Positions 44,209 to 53,178 of a stretch of 64,000 bases of DNA are shown one piece after another; position 1 is the first letter of the stretch, and each line of letters begins with the position of its first letter. This stretch comes from Clavibacter nebraskensis NCPPB 2581. GTDB taxonomy: Bacteria; Actinomycetota; Actinomycetes; Actinomycetales; Microbacteriaceae. The DNA lies in assembly GCF_000355695.1 (NCBI RefSeq), contig NC_020891.1, positions 2,976,001 to 3,040,000 of the forward strand, written 5' to 3'. Made by a program: the position numbers and the translations under genes. Under the pieces are notes generated by a model, which searched no databases, was not told the DNA's origin, and was given only the letters and a program-made list of their open reading frames with translations.

Positions 44209-44230
44209 CTTTGTAACGCAAAGTGCTTTG
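44209..44230. promoter_or_regulatory. Operator-like CTTTG/CAAAG repeat
   Basis: CTTTG (44209-44213), CAAAG (44219-44223) and CTTTG (44226-44230) form overlapping inverted repeats 51 nt upstream of the membrane-protein/winged-helix operon, in an unusually AT-rich patch. It is a good candidate for autoregulation by the small regulator. Inference from symmetry. Confidence 0.5.
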
Positions 44231-44317
44231 CCGTGTCAATGGCATCTCGGTGCGGAGAGGATGGACGCGTCCGCCACGGACGAGACCCGGCGCCGCGTGC
44301 GTCCCCGAAGGAGCCCC

Positions 44318-44995
44318 ATGAGCCCGCACCGCCCGCTGATCCCCACCGCCGCCGGCATCGCCTGGGTCGCCGCCGCCGCCGCCGCCGTCTACGTCGGCAC
44401 GGAGGCGATCGCCGCGTCCGCCTTCCCCGGTTACAGCTACTCCGCCAACTACATCAGCGACCTCGGCGTGCCGGACGTCGCCGTGTTCCAGGGCCGCGCC
44501 ATCGACTCGCCGCTGCACGCGGTGATGAACGCGGGCTTCATCCTCCAGGGCGTCCTCTACCTCGCGGCCGCCGTGATCGTGACCCGCGCCCTCCGCGCCG
44601 GCCCCCGCCGCGCCTTCCTCGTCCTCGCCGCCGTGCACGCGGCGGGGATCACGGTGGTCGGCCTCATCCACGGCAGCGCCTCGAGCGCGGCCAGCGGCAT
44701 CGGCTGGATGCACGTGGTCGGGGCCGGCATGGCGATCATCGCGGGCAACGCCGCCTCGATCGTGGCGGGCCTCGGCTCCGGCCGCATCGGCGTCGCGCGC
44801 GCCGTCCGCGTCGCGAGCGTCGCGCTGGGCGTGGTCGGCCTCATCGCGCTCGCCCTGCTCGAGGCGCTCGGCGGATCCACGATCGACGGCGTCTGGGAGC
44901 GCGGATCCGTCTACACGGTCACCGCGTGGGAGCTGATGGCGGGCGTCGCGGTGCTCGTGGCCGCCCGCCGCCACCGGCTGCGCCCGCACGACTGA
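44318..44995 (+). CDS. DUF998 family membrane protein
   Basis: This 225-residue protein has six transmembrane helices. It contains GYSYSANYISDLGVPD with the family's N-x-x-S-x-L-G core, PLHAVMNAGFILQGVLY, and GIGWMHVVGAGMAII, as in DUF998. GAAGGAGCCCC precedes the ATG. The function is unknown. Confidence 0.8.
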   Translation: MSPHRPLIPTAAGIAWVAAAAAAVYVGTEAIAASAFPGYSYSANYISDLGVPDVAVFQGRAIDSPLHAVMNAGFILQGVLYLAAAVIVTRALRAGPRRAFLVLAAVHAAGITVVGLIHGSASSAASGIGWMHVVGAGMAIIAGNAASIVAGLGSGRIGVARAVRVASVALGVVGLIALALLEALGGSTIDGVWERGSVYTVTAWELMAGVAVLVAARRHRLRPHD

Positions 44996-45035
44996 CCCGC
45001 GCCGCCCGGAGGACGACGCGGGCGGACGACGCCGG

Positions 45036-47015
45036 CTAGCGCCGCCCGGACGCCTGCAGCGCCTCGAGGTTGCGGTTGTACGCCTGGAGCTCCGCGTCGC
45101 CGTCGCGGTCGGCCTTGCGGTCATACCGGACGGAGTCCCGCTTGTCGCTCTTGCTCCACATGATGGCCGTGACGATCGCGAGGATCACCGTGGGGATCTC
45201 GCCGATGCTCCACGCGATGCCGCCCCCGGCCTGCTGGTCGGCCAGCGCCGACTCGCCCCACGGCCGGCCCATCGCGCCGAACCAGTCCGCGAGCAGCAGC
45301 CCGGTGCCGGTCATGAGCGAGAGGCCGAAGAACGCGTGGAACGCCATGGTCGCGAGCAGCAGCAGCAGGCGCATCGGGTACGCGATGCGCACCTTCATCG
45401 GGTCGACGCCGATGAGGTTCTGCGTGAAGAGGTACCCGACGATGAGGAAGTGCACGATCATCCACTGGTGCCCGATGTGGTCGGTCGTGGCCCAGCTGAA
45501 CAGCGGCGAGTAGTAGAAGACGAGCAGCGAGCCGGCGAACAGCACGGCCGCCACGATCGGGTGGCCCACGAACGACGCGAAGCGGGAGTGCACGGCCATG
45601 AGGATCCACTCGCGGCCGCCGCGGCTGCCGTCCTGCCGCTTGCGGATGGCCCGCATCGCGAGCGTCACTGGCGCGCCCGGCACGAGCAACAGCGGGATGA
45701 CCATGGCGAGCACCATGTGCGCCAGCATGTGCGAGCTGAAGAGGTACTTCTGGTAGACGTTCACGCCGCCGTTGGTGATGTAGAAGAGGCCGATCATGCC
45801 GGCGACCCAGAGGATCGAGCGATGGATGGGCCACGCGTCGCCGCGCGTGCGGAGGCGGTGCACGCCGGCCAGGTAGAAGAAGATCCCGAAGGCGCAGAGC
45901 AGGATCCAGAGCAGGTCGAAGTTCCACTCCGTCAGGTAGCGCATGGGCGTGAGCTCGGGCGGCAGGGGCTCGCCGGTGAGGATCTGCGCGGGCGTCGGAT
46001 CCGGCAGCTGCGTCGCGACGACCTGGCTCACGGGCGGCGCCGTGCGGGCGAGCGCGGCGGCCACGCCGGACGCCACGCCCATGAACGCGAGCTCCGCGGT
46101 CACGAGCCACCAGAACGGGCCGCGCGCCGCGGATCCGCGCTCCTCGAGCCGCCCGATGAGCACGCGCCGGTACGCGGCGCCGAAGAGTCCGAGCGCGAGC
46201 AGCGCCGCCACCTTGATCAGCACGAGCAGCCCGTACGCGGTCAGCAGCCGGTCGAGCGTGCCGACGCGGATCTCCGCGCTCACGTACCCGGAGGCCGCGA
46301 CGACCACGAAGCACACGAGCGCGACCGCCGAGTAGCGGCGCAGCACCGGAACGAGCCGGTCGCCGTCGAGCTTCGACCGCAGCAGCACCATCGTGAGGAG
46401 CCCGCCGAGCCAGACGGCGGCGAACACGAGGTGCAGGCCGAGCGCGTTGACCGCGGCGTCGTGGCCCTCGGTGCCGCCCGCGTGGCCCTGCTGCGCCATG
46501 GGCACCAGGCCGCCGACCGCGATGACGAGCACGAACGCGATGGCGGTGTGGTTGCGGACCGCGAAGCACAGCACCGTGACGGTCGCGGCGATCAGCGTGG
46601 TCGCGAGCCACGCCTGGCCCACGGAGATCTGTGTGAGCACCAGGCCGAGGCTGGTCCCGAACTCGGAGCTGAAGGAGAAGGGCGTGCCCGAGACGCTGAG
46701 GAAGGTGAAGAACGCGGTGATCGCCGAGGCGACCGTCCAGAGCGCGGCGCCCGCGGCGGCGATGTCGAGCGCGCGGCCGTACTCGGGGCGCTGCCGCGAC
46801 AGGGCGAACGCGGCGAGCAGCAGCGCGCCGATGGCCGTGGCCGCCGAGAGGTTGACCATCATCTTCGCGGCGGGCAAGCCGTAGCGGACCACGGGACCCG
46901 CGTCCTCGAGCAGCTGCGGGGCGGCGCCTCCGCCGATGGCGAGCGCGGCCAGCAGCGAGAGGAACGCGACGATGACGAGGGCGGCGGGCCCCGCGACGCG
47001 GAGGAGTCTGGGCAT
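45036..47015 (-). CDS. CopD-CtaG fusion: copper import and cytochrome oxidase assembly
   Basis: This 659-residue membrane protein joins two families. Residues about 1-330 resemble CopD (copper resistance D), with a histidine-bearing segment NALGLHLVFAAVWLGGLL and several helices. Residues about 340-640 are a caa3-type CtaG domain, with SSHMLAHMVLAMVIPLLLV, FYYSPLFSWATTDHIGHQWM and MAFHAFFGLSLMTGTGLL. The fusion suggests copper delivery to the oxidase CuB centre. TAGGCT lies near the start, 9 nt before the ATG. Such fusions occur in actinobacteria. Confidence 0.88.
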   Translation of the reverse strand: MPRLLRVAGPAALVIVAFLSLLAALAIGGGAAPQLLEDAGPVVRYGLPAAKMMVNLSAATAIGALLLAAFALSRQRPEYGRALDIAAAGAALWTVASAITAFFTFLSVSGTPFSFSSEFGTSLGLVLTQISVGQAWLATTLIAATVTVLCFAVRNHTAIAFVLVIAVGGLVPMAQQGHAGGTEGHDAAVNALGLHLVFAAVWLGGLLTMVLLRSKLDGDRLVPVLRRYSAVALVCFVVVAASGYVSAEIRVGTLDRLLTAYGLLVLIKVAALLALGLFGAAYRRVLIGRLEERGSAARGPFWWLVTAELAFMGVASGVAAALARTAPPVSQVVATQLPDPTPAQILTGEPLPPELTPMRYLTEWNFDLLWILLCAFGIFFYLAGVHRLRTRGDAWPIHRSILWVAGMIGLFYITNGGVNVYQKYLFSSHMLAHMVLAMVIPLLLVPGAPVTLAMRAIRKRQDGSRGGREWILMAVHSRFASFVGHPIVAAVLFAGSLLVFYYSPLFSWATTDHIGHQWMIVHFLIVGYLFTQNLIGVDPMKVRIAYPMRLLLLLATMAFHAFFGLSLMTGTGLLLADWFGAMGRPWGESALADQQAGGGIAWSIGEIPTVILAIVTAIMWSKSDKRDSVRYDRKADRDGDAELQAYNRNLEALQASGRR

Positions 47016-47084
47016 GAGGGGATCAGCCTAACTCGGGCCCGCTGACGGCCGGCTGGCCGTCGGAGCGCCGCCCGGGAACGCGAC

Positions 47085-47118
47085 AGCGGGGGCGCCGACC
47101 GGAGTCGGCGCCCCCGCT
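47085..47118. terminator. Hairpin terminator after HU
   Basis: A perfect 15-bp stem (47085-47099 with 47104-47118) around a 4-nt loop lies 20 nt after the HU stop on the minus strand. Confidence 0.85.
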
Positions 47119-47137
47119 GGGCGTGTGGTGAGGAGGA

Positions 47138-47425
47138 CTACTTGACGGCGGCCTTGAGCTTGCTGCCGGCGGAGACCTTGACGCCCTTGGACGCCTTGAT
47201 CTCGAGGGGCTCGCCCGTCTGCGGGTTGCGGCCCGTGCGCGCGGCGCGAGCCGTCTGCTCGAACGCGACCCAGCCCGGGATCGTGACCTTCACGCCGTCG
47301 GCGACGTTGGTCGCGACGGTGGAGAAGAGCGCGTCCAGGACGCCGTTGACGGCGGCCTGGCTCTGACCCGACTCCGCGGCGACGGCGGCAACGAGCTCGG
47401 TGCGGTTGAGTGACTTGTCAGCCAT
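47138..47425 (-). CDS. hup: HU family DNA-binding protein
   Basis: This 95-residue histone-like protein begins MADKSLNRTELVAAVAAESG and has the HU dimerisation core (GWVAFEQTARAARTGRNPQTGEP arm) with the lysine-rich C-terminus. Unlike mycobacterial HupB it lacks the long basic tail. GAGGAGGACACCC precedes the ATG. It compacts DNA in the nucleoid. It lies next to the zinc-free ribosomal gene cluster but on its own promoter. Confidence 0.93.
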   Translation of the reverse strand: MADKSLNRTELVAAVAAESGQSQAAVNGVLDALFSTVATNVADGVKVTIPGWVAFEQTARAARTGRNPQTGEPLEIKASKGVKVSAGSKLKAAVK

Positions 47426-47556
47426 GGGTGTCCTCCTCGGACCTGGTGCCGTTCTTCGCGAGCGGCCGTGTGATGGATGGTGTCTGTCTACGTCAGCGGA
47501 CCGTGCGAGCCGAAGAGGCCATCAGCGGTCCGATCGGCCGTACGGCCGCTTGGAAC

Positions 47557-47862
47557 CTACCAGCTGGACTTGGTGATGCCCGGAAGCTCGCCGCGGTGGG
47601 CCATGTCCCGGAAGCGCACGCGGGAGATGCCGAACTTCGACAGGTTGCCGCGGGGGCGCCCGTCGATGCCGTCGCGCTGGCGGACGCGGACGGGCGAGGC
47701 GTCGCGCGGGAGGCGCTGGATGCCGGCGCGGGCCGCCTCGCGGCTCTCGTCGGTGCCGTTCGGGTCCACGAGGGCCTTCTTCAGCTCGAGGCGCTTCGCG
47801 GCGTACCGCTCGACGATGACCTTGCGCTGCTCGTTGCGGGCGATCTTGCTCTTCTTGGCCAT
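47557..47862 (-). CDS. rpsN: 30S ribosomal protein S14, zinc-independent form
   Basis: This 101-residue long-form uS14 has [20 protein letters not shown], the conserved [20 protein letters not shown] and [19 protein letters not shown]. It has no CxxC pairs, so it is the C-minus paralogue that does not need zinc. In actinobacteria this form is derepressed by Zur in zinc starvation, often with L28 and L33 homologues as here. It lies 2 nt downstream of rpmG. Confidence 0.95.
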   Translation of the reverse strand: MAKKSKIARNEQRKVIVERYAAKRLELKKALVDPNGTDESREAARAGIQRLPRDASPVRVRQRDGIDGRPRGNLSKFGISRVRFRDMAHRGELPGITKSSW

Positions 47863-47864
47863 GG

Positions 47865-48032
47865 TTAGCGCTCCTCGCGGAAGTCGACGTGCTTGCGGAC
47901 GACCGGGTCGTACTTCTTCAGCACGAGGCGGTCGGGGTTGTTGCGGCGGTTCTTGCGGGTCACGTACGTGTACCCGGTGCCAGCCGTCGAACGGAGCTTG
48001 ATGATCGGACGGACGTCCTGCTGCTTGGCCAT
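47865..48032 (-). CDS. rpmG: 50S ribosomal protein L33, zinc-independent form
   Basis: This 55-residue bL33 reads [20 protein letters not shown] and ends [10 protein letters not shown]. It lacks the two CxxC pairs of the zinc-binding form. Its start shares bases with the L28 stop (TAATG), so the genes are translationally coupled. It belongs to the C-minus set that replaces zinc-containing ribosomal proteins. Confidence 0.94.
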   Translation of the reverse strand: MAKQQDVRPIIKLRSTAGTGYTYVTRKNRRNNPDRLVLKKYDPVVRKHVDFREER

Positions 48033-48268
48033 TAGATCTTCACCCCACGACCGAGGAGGTCCTTGACGACGGACTCGATGCCGCGGGCGTCGATGACCTT
48101 GATGCCCTTCGCGGACAGCGTGAGCTTGACGTTGCGACGCAGCGAGGGGACGTAATACGTCTTCTTCTGCACGTTCGGGTCGAAGCGGCGCTTGGTGCGC
48201 CGGTGCGAGTGCGAGATGTTGTGTCCGAAGCCGGGAACGGCGCCGGTCACCTGGCAGGTTGCTGCCAT
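48032..48268 (-). CDS. rpmB: 50S ribosomal protein L28, zinc-independent form
   Basis: This 78-residue bL28 contains [20 protein letters not shown] and [20 protein letters not shown]. Only one Cys is present, so the zinc ribbon of the C-plus form is absent. It is the first gene of rpmB-rpmG-rpsN. GGAGGAAACC precedes the ATG. A 12-nt palindrome lies upstream at 48309-48320. Confidence 0.94.
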   Translation of the reverse strand: MAATCQVTGAVPGFGHNISHSHRRTKRRFDPNVQKKTYYVPSLRRNVKLTLSAKGIKVIDARGIESVVKDLLGRGVKI

Positions 48269-48287
48269 GGTTTCCTCCGTAGGTACC

Positions 48288-48320
48288 GTAGGGCGAGACC
48301 GCCCTACCCAAGATTTCTTG
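48288..48320. promoter_or_regulatory. Dyads upstream of the L28-L33-S14 cluster
   Basis: Two inverted repeats lie just upstream of rpmB: GTAGGGCG/CGCCCTAC (48288-48307, 4-nt centre) and CAAGATTTCTTG (48309-48320). The second could be a Zur-type operator and the first a hairpin in the leader. Neither matches the palindrome before znuA, so the assignment is tentative. Confidence 0.35.
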
Positions 48321-48463
48321 TCGGCACGCCCGTCCCCTGTTCTCGAGAGAGGGGGCTCTGTCCCTCAGGAGGGGCAGCGGGCGCACATGCGAGCGGATGA
48401 GCCGCTCGGCCAAGGATCGAGGCTACGCGACGACACGCCCGGGCGCAAGCCGAGGGCCCGGGA

Positions 48464-48907
48464 TCATGCGGATGCGGGGGCCTCGGAGGTGCTGGCGACC
48501 GGCCCGCCCGCCGCCTCGGCCGCGCGGCGCGTGCACTCGGCGCAGAGTCCGAACACGTCGACCACGTGGCTCGGCGCGGTGAAGCCGTTGCCCGCGGCGA
48601 CGTCGTGCGCCCACGACTCGACCTCGTCGGCCGCGATCTCGACGGTCTTCCCACAGACACGGCAGATGAGGTGGTGGTGGTGGCCGCCTGTGGCGCACGT
48701 GCGGTAGAGCGCCTCGCCGTCGGGCGACTGCAGCGAGTCCGCGTCGCCCTCGGCGGCGAGGTCGCCGAGCGCGCGGTAGACGGTGGCGAGGCCGATGGGG
48801 GATCCGGCCTCGTGCAGCCGCGCGTGCAGCCGCTGCGCGCTCACGAACTCGGTCGATGCGTCCAGCGCCTGCCGGACGGCCTCGCGCTGCCAGGTGTTCC
48901 GCTTCAT
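48464..48907 (-). CDS. zur: Fur-family zinc uptake regulator
   Basis: This 147-residue Fur-fold regulator has TWQREAVRQALDAS, the helix-turn-helix PIGLATVYRALGDLAAEG, and the metal region GGHHHHLICRVCGKTVEIA with a later CAEC pair. The two CxxC pairs form the structural zinc site. Location as the last gene of znuA-znuC-znuB-zur, with ATGA overlap, strongly supports zinc rather than iron sensing. It should repress the znu operon and perhaps the zinc-free ribosomal genes next door. Confidence 0.9.
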   Translation of the reverse strand: MKRNTWQREAVRQALDASTEFVSAQRLHARLHEAGSPIGLATVYRALGDLAAEGDADSLQSPDGEALYRTCATGGHHHHLICRVCGKTVEIAADEVESWAHDVAAGNGFTAPSHVVDVFGLCAECTRRAAEAAGGPVASTSEAPASA

Positions 48908-49830
48908 GCCCGTGCCCTCCCGGCGGGCGATCCTCCCCGCTCCGCCAGGGTACGCGTCCCGCCCGACGTGCCGCTGCGCGCCCGGAGGGCGTCGACGCCG
49001 CGGCAGACGAGGTAGATGGCGAACGAGATGGTCGTGACGTACGGGCTGATGGGGATGCTGCTGCCGAGCGCGAGCATGATGCCGCCGACGATGCTGGCGA
49101 GCGCGAACAGCACGCTGAGCGACACGACCACCCGCGGCGTCGACGAGACGCGCATCGCGGCGGCCGCAGGCGTGACGAGCAGCGAGAGCACGAGCAGCGC
49201 GCCGACGATCTGGATGGAGACCGCCGTGCCCAGCCCGAGCAGGATCATGAACACGATGGAGAGCAGCCGCACGGGCACGCCCCGGGCGGCGGCCACGTCG
49301 GGATCGACGCTCGCGAACATCAGCGGCCGCCAGACGACCGCGAGGCCGAGGATGACGACGGCGCTGATCGCGACGAGGTAGCCGAGCTGCGGGTTGTCGA
49401 CCGAGACGATCTGGCCCGTGAGCAGGCCGAACTTGTTGCTCGCGCGGCCGTCGTAGAGGGCGAGGAAGAGGATCCCGAGGCCGAGGCCGAACGGCATGAT
49501 GACGGCGATGATCGAGTTGCGGTCCTTCGCGCGCGTGCCGAGCACGCCGATGGCGATGGCGGCGACGAGCGAGCCGACGAGGGACCCGCCGACGACGTTG
49601 AGGCCGAGCAGCAGCGCCGCCGCGGCGCCCGCGAACGAGAGCTCGCTCACGCCGTGCACCGCGAAGGCGAGGTCCCGCGTCATGACGAAGACGCCGATGA
49701 GGCCGCCGACGACGCCGAGCACGGCGCCCGCGATGATGCTGTTCCGCAGCAGCGCGACGAGCGCGCCGTAGTCGGAGAAGTCGAACAGGCGCGACCAGAC
49801 GTCGCCCGCGTCCGCGAGCAGGTGGATCAC
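48904..49830 (-). CDS. znuB: Zinc ABC transporter permease
   Basis: This 308-residue protein has about eight transmembrane helices and is of the ZnuB/TroC type. It contains SELSFAGAAAALLLGLNVVGG and DVAAARGVPVRLLSIVFMI, family motifs, and a short N-terminus. It overlaps znuC (ATGA) and zur (ATGA). It imports zinc (or manganese); linkage to a Zur-like regulator favours zinc. Confidence 0.9.
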   Translation of the reverse strand: MIHLLADAGDVWSRLFDFSDYGALVALLRNSIIAGAVLGVVGGLIGVFVMTRDLAFAVHGVSELSFAGAAAALLLGLNVVGGSLVGSLVAAIAIGVLGTRAKDRNSIIAVIMPFGLGLGILFLALYDGRASNKFGLLTGQIVSVDNPQLGYLVAISAVVILGLAVVWRPLMFASVDPDVAAARGVPVRLLSIVFMILLGLGTAVSIQIVGALLVLSLLVTPAAAAMRVSSTPRVVVSLSVLFALASIVGGIMLALGSSIPISPYVTTISFAIYLVCRGVDALRARSGTSGGTRTLAERGGSPAGRARA

Positions 49831-50702
49831 GCGGCCCTCCCGTCGGCGGGACCGGCCTCGTGCAGGCCGTGCGTCCCGTGGTCGCCGTGCTCGTCGTGCT
49901 CGTCGTCGTCGTGCGAGTGGTGCCCCTGCGGGTCGTCGGTGGCGCCCACCACGACGACGCGGCCGCGCACGCGCACCACGTCGACGGGCGTGCCGTAGAG
50001 CGAGCTCAGCACTTCGGAGTCGAGGACCTCGTCGGGCGTGCCGATGCGGAACCGACCGCCCACGAGGTAGAGGACGCGGTCGACCATGTCCAGCACGGGG
50101 TTGACGTCGTGGGTGACGAACACGACCGCCGCGTCGGTCTCCCTGCGGTGCCGGTCGATGAGCTCGCTGACGACGCGCTGGTGCCCCAGGTCGAGGCTGA
50201 GGAGCGGCTCGTCGCAGAGGAGGAGCCGCGGATCCGACGCCAGGGCCTGGGCCACGCGCAGCCGCTGCTGCTCGCCGCCCGAGAGCGTCGCGACCGGGGC
50301 GTCCGCGTAGGACGTGGCGCCGACCGCGTCGAGCAGCTCGTCGACCCGGGCGCGCTCGGCGCGCCGGCTGATCGGCAACCCCCAGCGGTGGCCGGTGACG
50401 CCGAAGCCGACGAGGTCGCGCGCGCGCACGGGCGTCGCCGCGGTGATGAGCTTCTGCTGCGGGATGTAGCCGATGCGCCGCGCGCCGCGGCGCACCGGCT
50501 CGTCGAGGAAGCGCATCTCCCCCGACGTGAGGCGCTGGGCGCCGAGGACGGACTTGAGGAAGCTGGTCTTGCCGGATCCGTTCGGGCCCAGCACCGCGAC
50601 GAACTCGCCGGGCACCACGTCGAGGTCGAGCCCGCTCCAGAGGGTGCGCGCACCGAACGCGAGCGTCGCGTCCCGCAGGCTCAGGACGGGTGCGCCGGTC
50701 AC
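49827..50702 (-). CDS. znuC: Zinc ABC transporter ATPase with His-rich tail
   Basis: This 291-residue ATPase has Walker A GPNGSGKTSFLKS, signature LSGGEQQRLRVAQALA and Walker B LLLCDEPLLSLD with H-loop HDVNPVLDMVD. A C-terminal tail rich in His and Asp (HHSHDDDEHDEHGDHGTHGL, about residues 266-285) probably binds metal. The GTG at 50702 overlaps the znuA stop (GTGA). It powers the ZnuAB uptake system. Confidence 0.9.
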   Translation of the reverse strand: MTGAPVLSLRDATLAFGARTLWSGLDLDVVPGEFVAVLGPNGSGKTSFLKSVLGAQRLTSGEMRFLDEPVRRGARRIGYIPQQKLITAATPVRARDLVGFGVTGHRWGLPISRRAERARVDELLDAVGATSYADAPVATLSGGEQQRLRVAQALASDPRLLLCDEPLLSLDLGHQRVVSELIDRHRRETDAAVVFVTHDVNPVLDMVDRVLYLVGGRFRIGTPDEVLDSEVLSSLYGTPVDVVRVRGRVVVVGATDDPQGHHSHDDDEHDEHGDHGTHGLHEAGPADGRAA

Positions 50703-51652
50703 GATCCCCGGATCGCGGAGGCCACGGCGTCGACGTTCTCGGTCATCCACTCAACGTACCCGCTGCCCGCGGGCAGGTCGGCGGGCAGGGTCTCCGTGAC
50801 CGGCACGACGGGGACGCCGGCGGCCTTCGCGGCGGCGACGACCTGGTCGGTCGTCGCGCCCGTGGTCTGCGAGTTGTAGACGAGCGCCGCGACCTTCTTC
50901 TCGGAGAAGAGCGCGAGCGTCTCCTTCAGCACGTCGGCCGGCACATCGGTGCCCTCCTCGACGGCCTCGCTGAACTCGTCCGGCGTGCGGTTCTCGAGGC
51001 CCATGGCGCTCGTCATGTACAGCGGCACGGGCTCGGTGATCGCGACGCCCTTGCCGGTGCCGGCCGGCTTCGCGGCGGCCTCGGCGTCGGCGATCGCGTC
51101 GAGCTTCGCCGTGAAGGCCTGCTCGTTGGCCTCGAACGTCGCGGCGCCGGCGCTGTCCGCCTTCGAGAACGCCTGCTCGATCTCCTCGGCCAGCTTCTTC
51201 ATCGTGGGCATGTCGTACCAGACGTGCTCGTTGAACTCGCCCTCGGCCGGCTTCTGGTCGTAGCCCGAGATGTCGGCCGCGTTGAGGAGGACCGGGCTCT
51301 TCCCGCCGGGCAACGCCTTGATCATGGTGTCGACGAAGTCGTCGTATCCGCCGCCGTTCTGGATCACGACGTCGGCCGTGGAGAGCGCCAGCTGGTCGCG
51401 CGAGGTGGCCTGGTACTCGTGCGGGTCCTTGTCCGGGCTGTCGATGATCGACGTCACCTTGACGTCGTCGCCGCCGATCTGCTGCGCGATGTCGCCGTAG
51501 ACGTCGGTCGAGGCGACGACCTCGAGCGTGCCTCCGCCGGATGAGGACGCCGACGCGTCGTCGGAGGGCGCCCCGGATCCGGAGGCGCAGCCCGCGAGGG
51601 GGACGGCGAGGAGCGAGACGGCGAGCAGGGCGGTGAGGGGGCGACGGTTCAT
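50699..51652 (-). CDS. znuA: Zinc ABC transporter substrate-binding lipoprotein
   Basis: This 317-residue protein has a signal peptide and lipobox VPLAGC (Cys near residue 21). The ZnuA/TroA-like cluster A-I fold shows DKDPHEYQATSRDQLALSTA, NGGGYDDFVDTMIKAL and FNEHVWYDMPTMKKLAEEI, the likely metal His ligands. It lacks the long His-rich loop of some ZnuA proteins. The ATG at 51652 is preferred over 51664 because TATGGT (51660-51665) is a good -10 seven bases upstream, giving a leaderless start. Confidence 0.9.
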   Translation of the reverse strand: MNRRPLTALLAVSLLAVPLAGCASGSGAPSDDASASSSGGGTLEVVASTDVYGDIAQQIGGDDVKVTSIIDSPDKDPHEYQATSRDQLALSTADVVIQNGGGYDDFVDTMIKALPGGKSPVLLNAADISGYDQKPAEGEFNEHVWYDMPTMKKLAEEIEQAFSKADSAGAATFEANEQAFTAKLDAIADAEAAAKPAGTGKGVAITEPVPLYMTSAMGLENRTPDEFSEAVEEGTDVPADVLKETLALFSEKKVAALVYNSQTTGATTDQVVAAAKAAGVPVVPVTETLPADLPAGSGYVEWMTENVDAVASAIRGS

Positions 51653-51666
51653 GGATCCGACCATAC

Positions 51667-51691
51667 GGTATTGATAACCGGTATCAGTACC
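51667..51691. promoter_or_regulatory. Zur-type palindromic operator
   Basis: GGTATTGATA (51667-51676) and TATCAGTACC (51682-51691) are inverted repeats with 9 of 10 bases paired around a 5-nt centre. They lie directly upstream of the znuA -10 element, overlapping the -35 region, where a repressor would exclude polymerase. The neighbouring zur gene is the obvious regulator. Inference from symmetry and context. Confidence 0.65.
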
Positions 51692-51721
51692 ACCACGCCC
51701 TCGCTGTGGAGGACGGTTCCG

Positions 51722-53122
51722 TCACTCCAGGAGCAGCGCCGGCTCCTCGATGATGCTCGCGACGTCGGCCAGGAAGCGGCTCGCGACGTCGCCGTCGACC
51801 ACCCGGTGGTCGAAGCTCGCGCCGATGGTCGTGACGAAGCGGGGGCGCACCTCGCCGTCGACGACCCACGGCTTCTGCTTGATGGTGCCGAGCGCGACGA
51901 TCGCGACCTCGCCCGGGTTGAGGATCGGCGTGCCGGTGTCCATGCCGAAGACGCCGATGTTGGTGATCGTGATGGTCCCCTGGCCCATGTCCGCCGGGGT
52001 CGTCTTGCCGTCGCGTGCCGTGAGCGTGAGCTGCTCGAGCGCGCGGGCGAGCTCCAGCAGCGACATGGCCTGCGCCTCCTTGACGTTCGGCACCACGAGC
52101 CCGCGCGGGGTCGCGGCGGCCACGCCGAGGTTCACGTAGTGGCGGACGATGATCTCCTGGTCGGTCCACGAGGAGTTCACCGTGGGGTTCCGGCGCACGG
52201 CCCAGATCATCGCCTTCGCCATGATCAGCAGCGGCGAGACCTTGACGCCCGCGAAGTCGGTGGACGCCTTGAGGCGCTTGACGAACTCCATCGTGCGGGT
52301 CGCGTCGACGTCGACGAACAGGCTCACGTGCGGCGCCTGGAACGCGCTCTGCACCATGGCGGAGGCGATGACCTTGCGGACGCCCTTCACGGGGATCCGC
52401 TCCTCGCGCGCGTCCGGCCACTCGGGCGTCTCGATGTTCTTGAAGACGCTCGCCTGCTGCGCCGTGCGGATGACGTCCTCGCGCGTGATCTCGCCGACGA
52501 GACCGGTGGCCTCGACCTCGGCCAGGTCGACCTCGAGGTCCTTCGCGAGCTTGCGGATGGGGGGCTTGGCGATGATCGGCACGGCCGAGGCGGCGGGGAC
52601 CGAGGCGGGACGCGGGGCGCGGGCGGCGGGCGCTCCGGCCGGGGCGCCCGGACGCGCGGCATGGCGGGCGGCGGGAGCGGCGTCGCCCGGCTCGGTGCGA
52701 CGGCGCCGGCTCGCGACCTTGCCGACCGTGCCGTAGCCCACGAGCACGGCGCCCGAGGTCTCCTCCGCGGCGGGCGCGGGCGCCGGCTCGCGGTTCTCGA
52801 TGGCGGTGTCGTCCTCGATCACCGTCTCGCCCGGCAGCGCCATCTGGGCCGGCGTCTCGGCCGGCGCGGACACGCTCGGCGAGCCCTGCGCGATCGCGAT
52901 GATGGGCGTGCCGACCTCGACCGTCTGCCCCTCCTGCACGAGCAGCCCGGAGACCGTGCCCTCGAACGGGCTCGGCAGCTCCACGAGCGACTTCGCCGTC
53001 TCGATCTCGACGATCACCTGGTTGAGCGCCACCTGGTCGCCCGGCTGCACGCGCCACGAGACGATCTCGGCGTCGATGAGGCCCTCGCCCACGTCGGGCA
53101 GGGTGAACTCGGAATCAGCCAT
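51722..53122 (-). CDS. 2-Oxo acid dehydrogenase E2, lipoyl acyltransferase
   Basis: This 466-residue protein has one N-terminal lipoyl domain (lipoyl Lys in [13 protein letters not shown], about residue 44). A long Pro/Ala/Arg-rich linker follows, then a peripheral-subunit-binding domain ([22 protein letters not shown], about 186-210). The catalytic domain ends with [19 protein letters not shown], holding the catalytic His. Together with E1alpha/E1beta upstream it forms a branched-chain-type complex. E3 (lipoamide dehydrogenase) is not in the window. Confidence 0.92.
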   Translation of the reverse strand: MADSEFTLPDVGEGLIDAEIVSWRVQPGDQVALNQVIVEIETAKSLVELPSPFEGTVSGLLVQEGQTVEVGTPIIAIAQGSPSVSAPAETPAQMALPGETVIEDDTAIENREPAPAPAAEETSGAVLVGYGTVGKVASRRRRTEPGDAAPAARHAARPGAPAGAPAARAPRPASVPAASAVPIIAKPPIRKLAKDLEVDLAEVEATGLVGEITREDVIRTAQQASVFKNIETPEWPDAREERIPVKGVRKVIASAMVQSAFQAPHVSLFVDVDATRTMEFVKRLKASTDFAGVKVSPLLIMAKAMIWAVRRNPTVNSSWTDQEIIVRHYVNLGVAAATPRGLVVPNVKEAQAMSLLELARALEQLTLTARDGKTTPADMGQGTITITNIGVFGMDTGTPILNPGEVAIVALGTIKQKPWVVDGEVRPRFVTTIGASFDHRVVDGDVASRFLADVASIIEEPALLLE

Positions 53123-53178
53123 CGTGCGGTCCTCTTCTTCTGCCGCGCGGGCGGCGGGCGTCGTGACGGGTGCGGCGT

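Noticed and set aside
48288-48307. Zur operator at the GTAGGGCG hairpin
   Set aside because: It is GC-rich and does not resemble the palindrome upstream of znuA; a leader hairpin is as likely.
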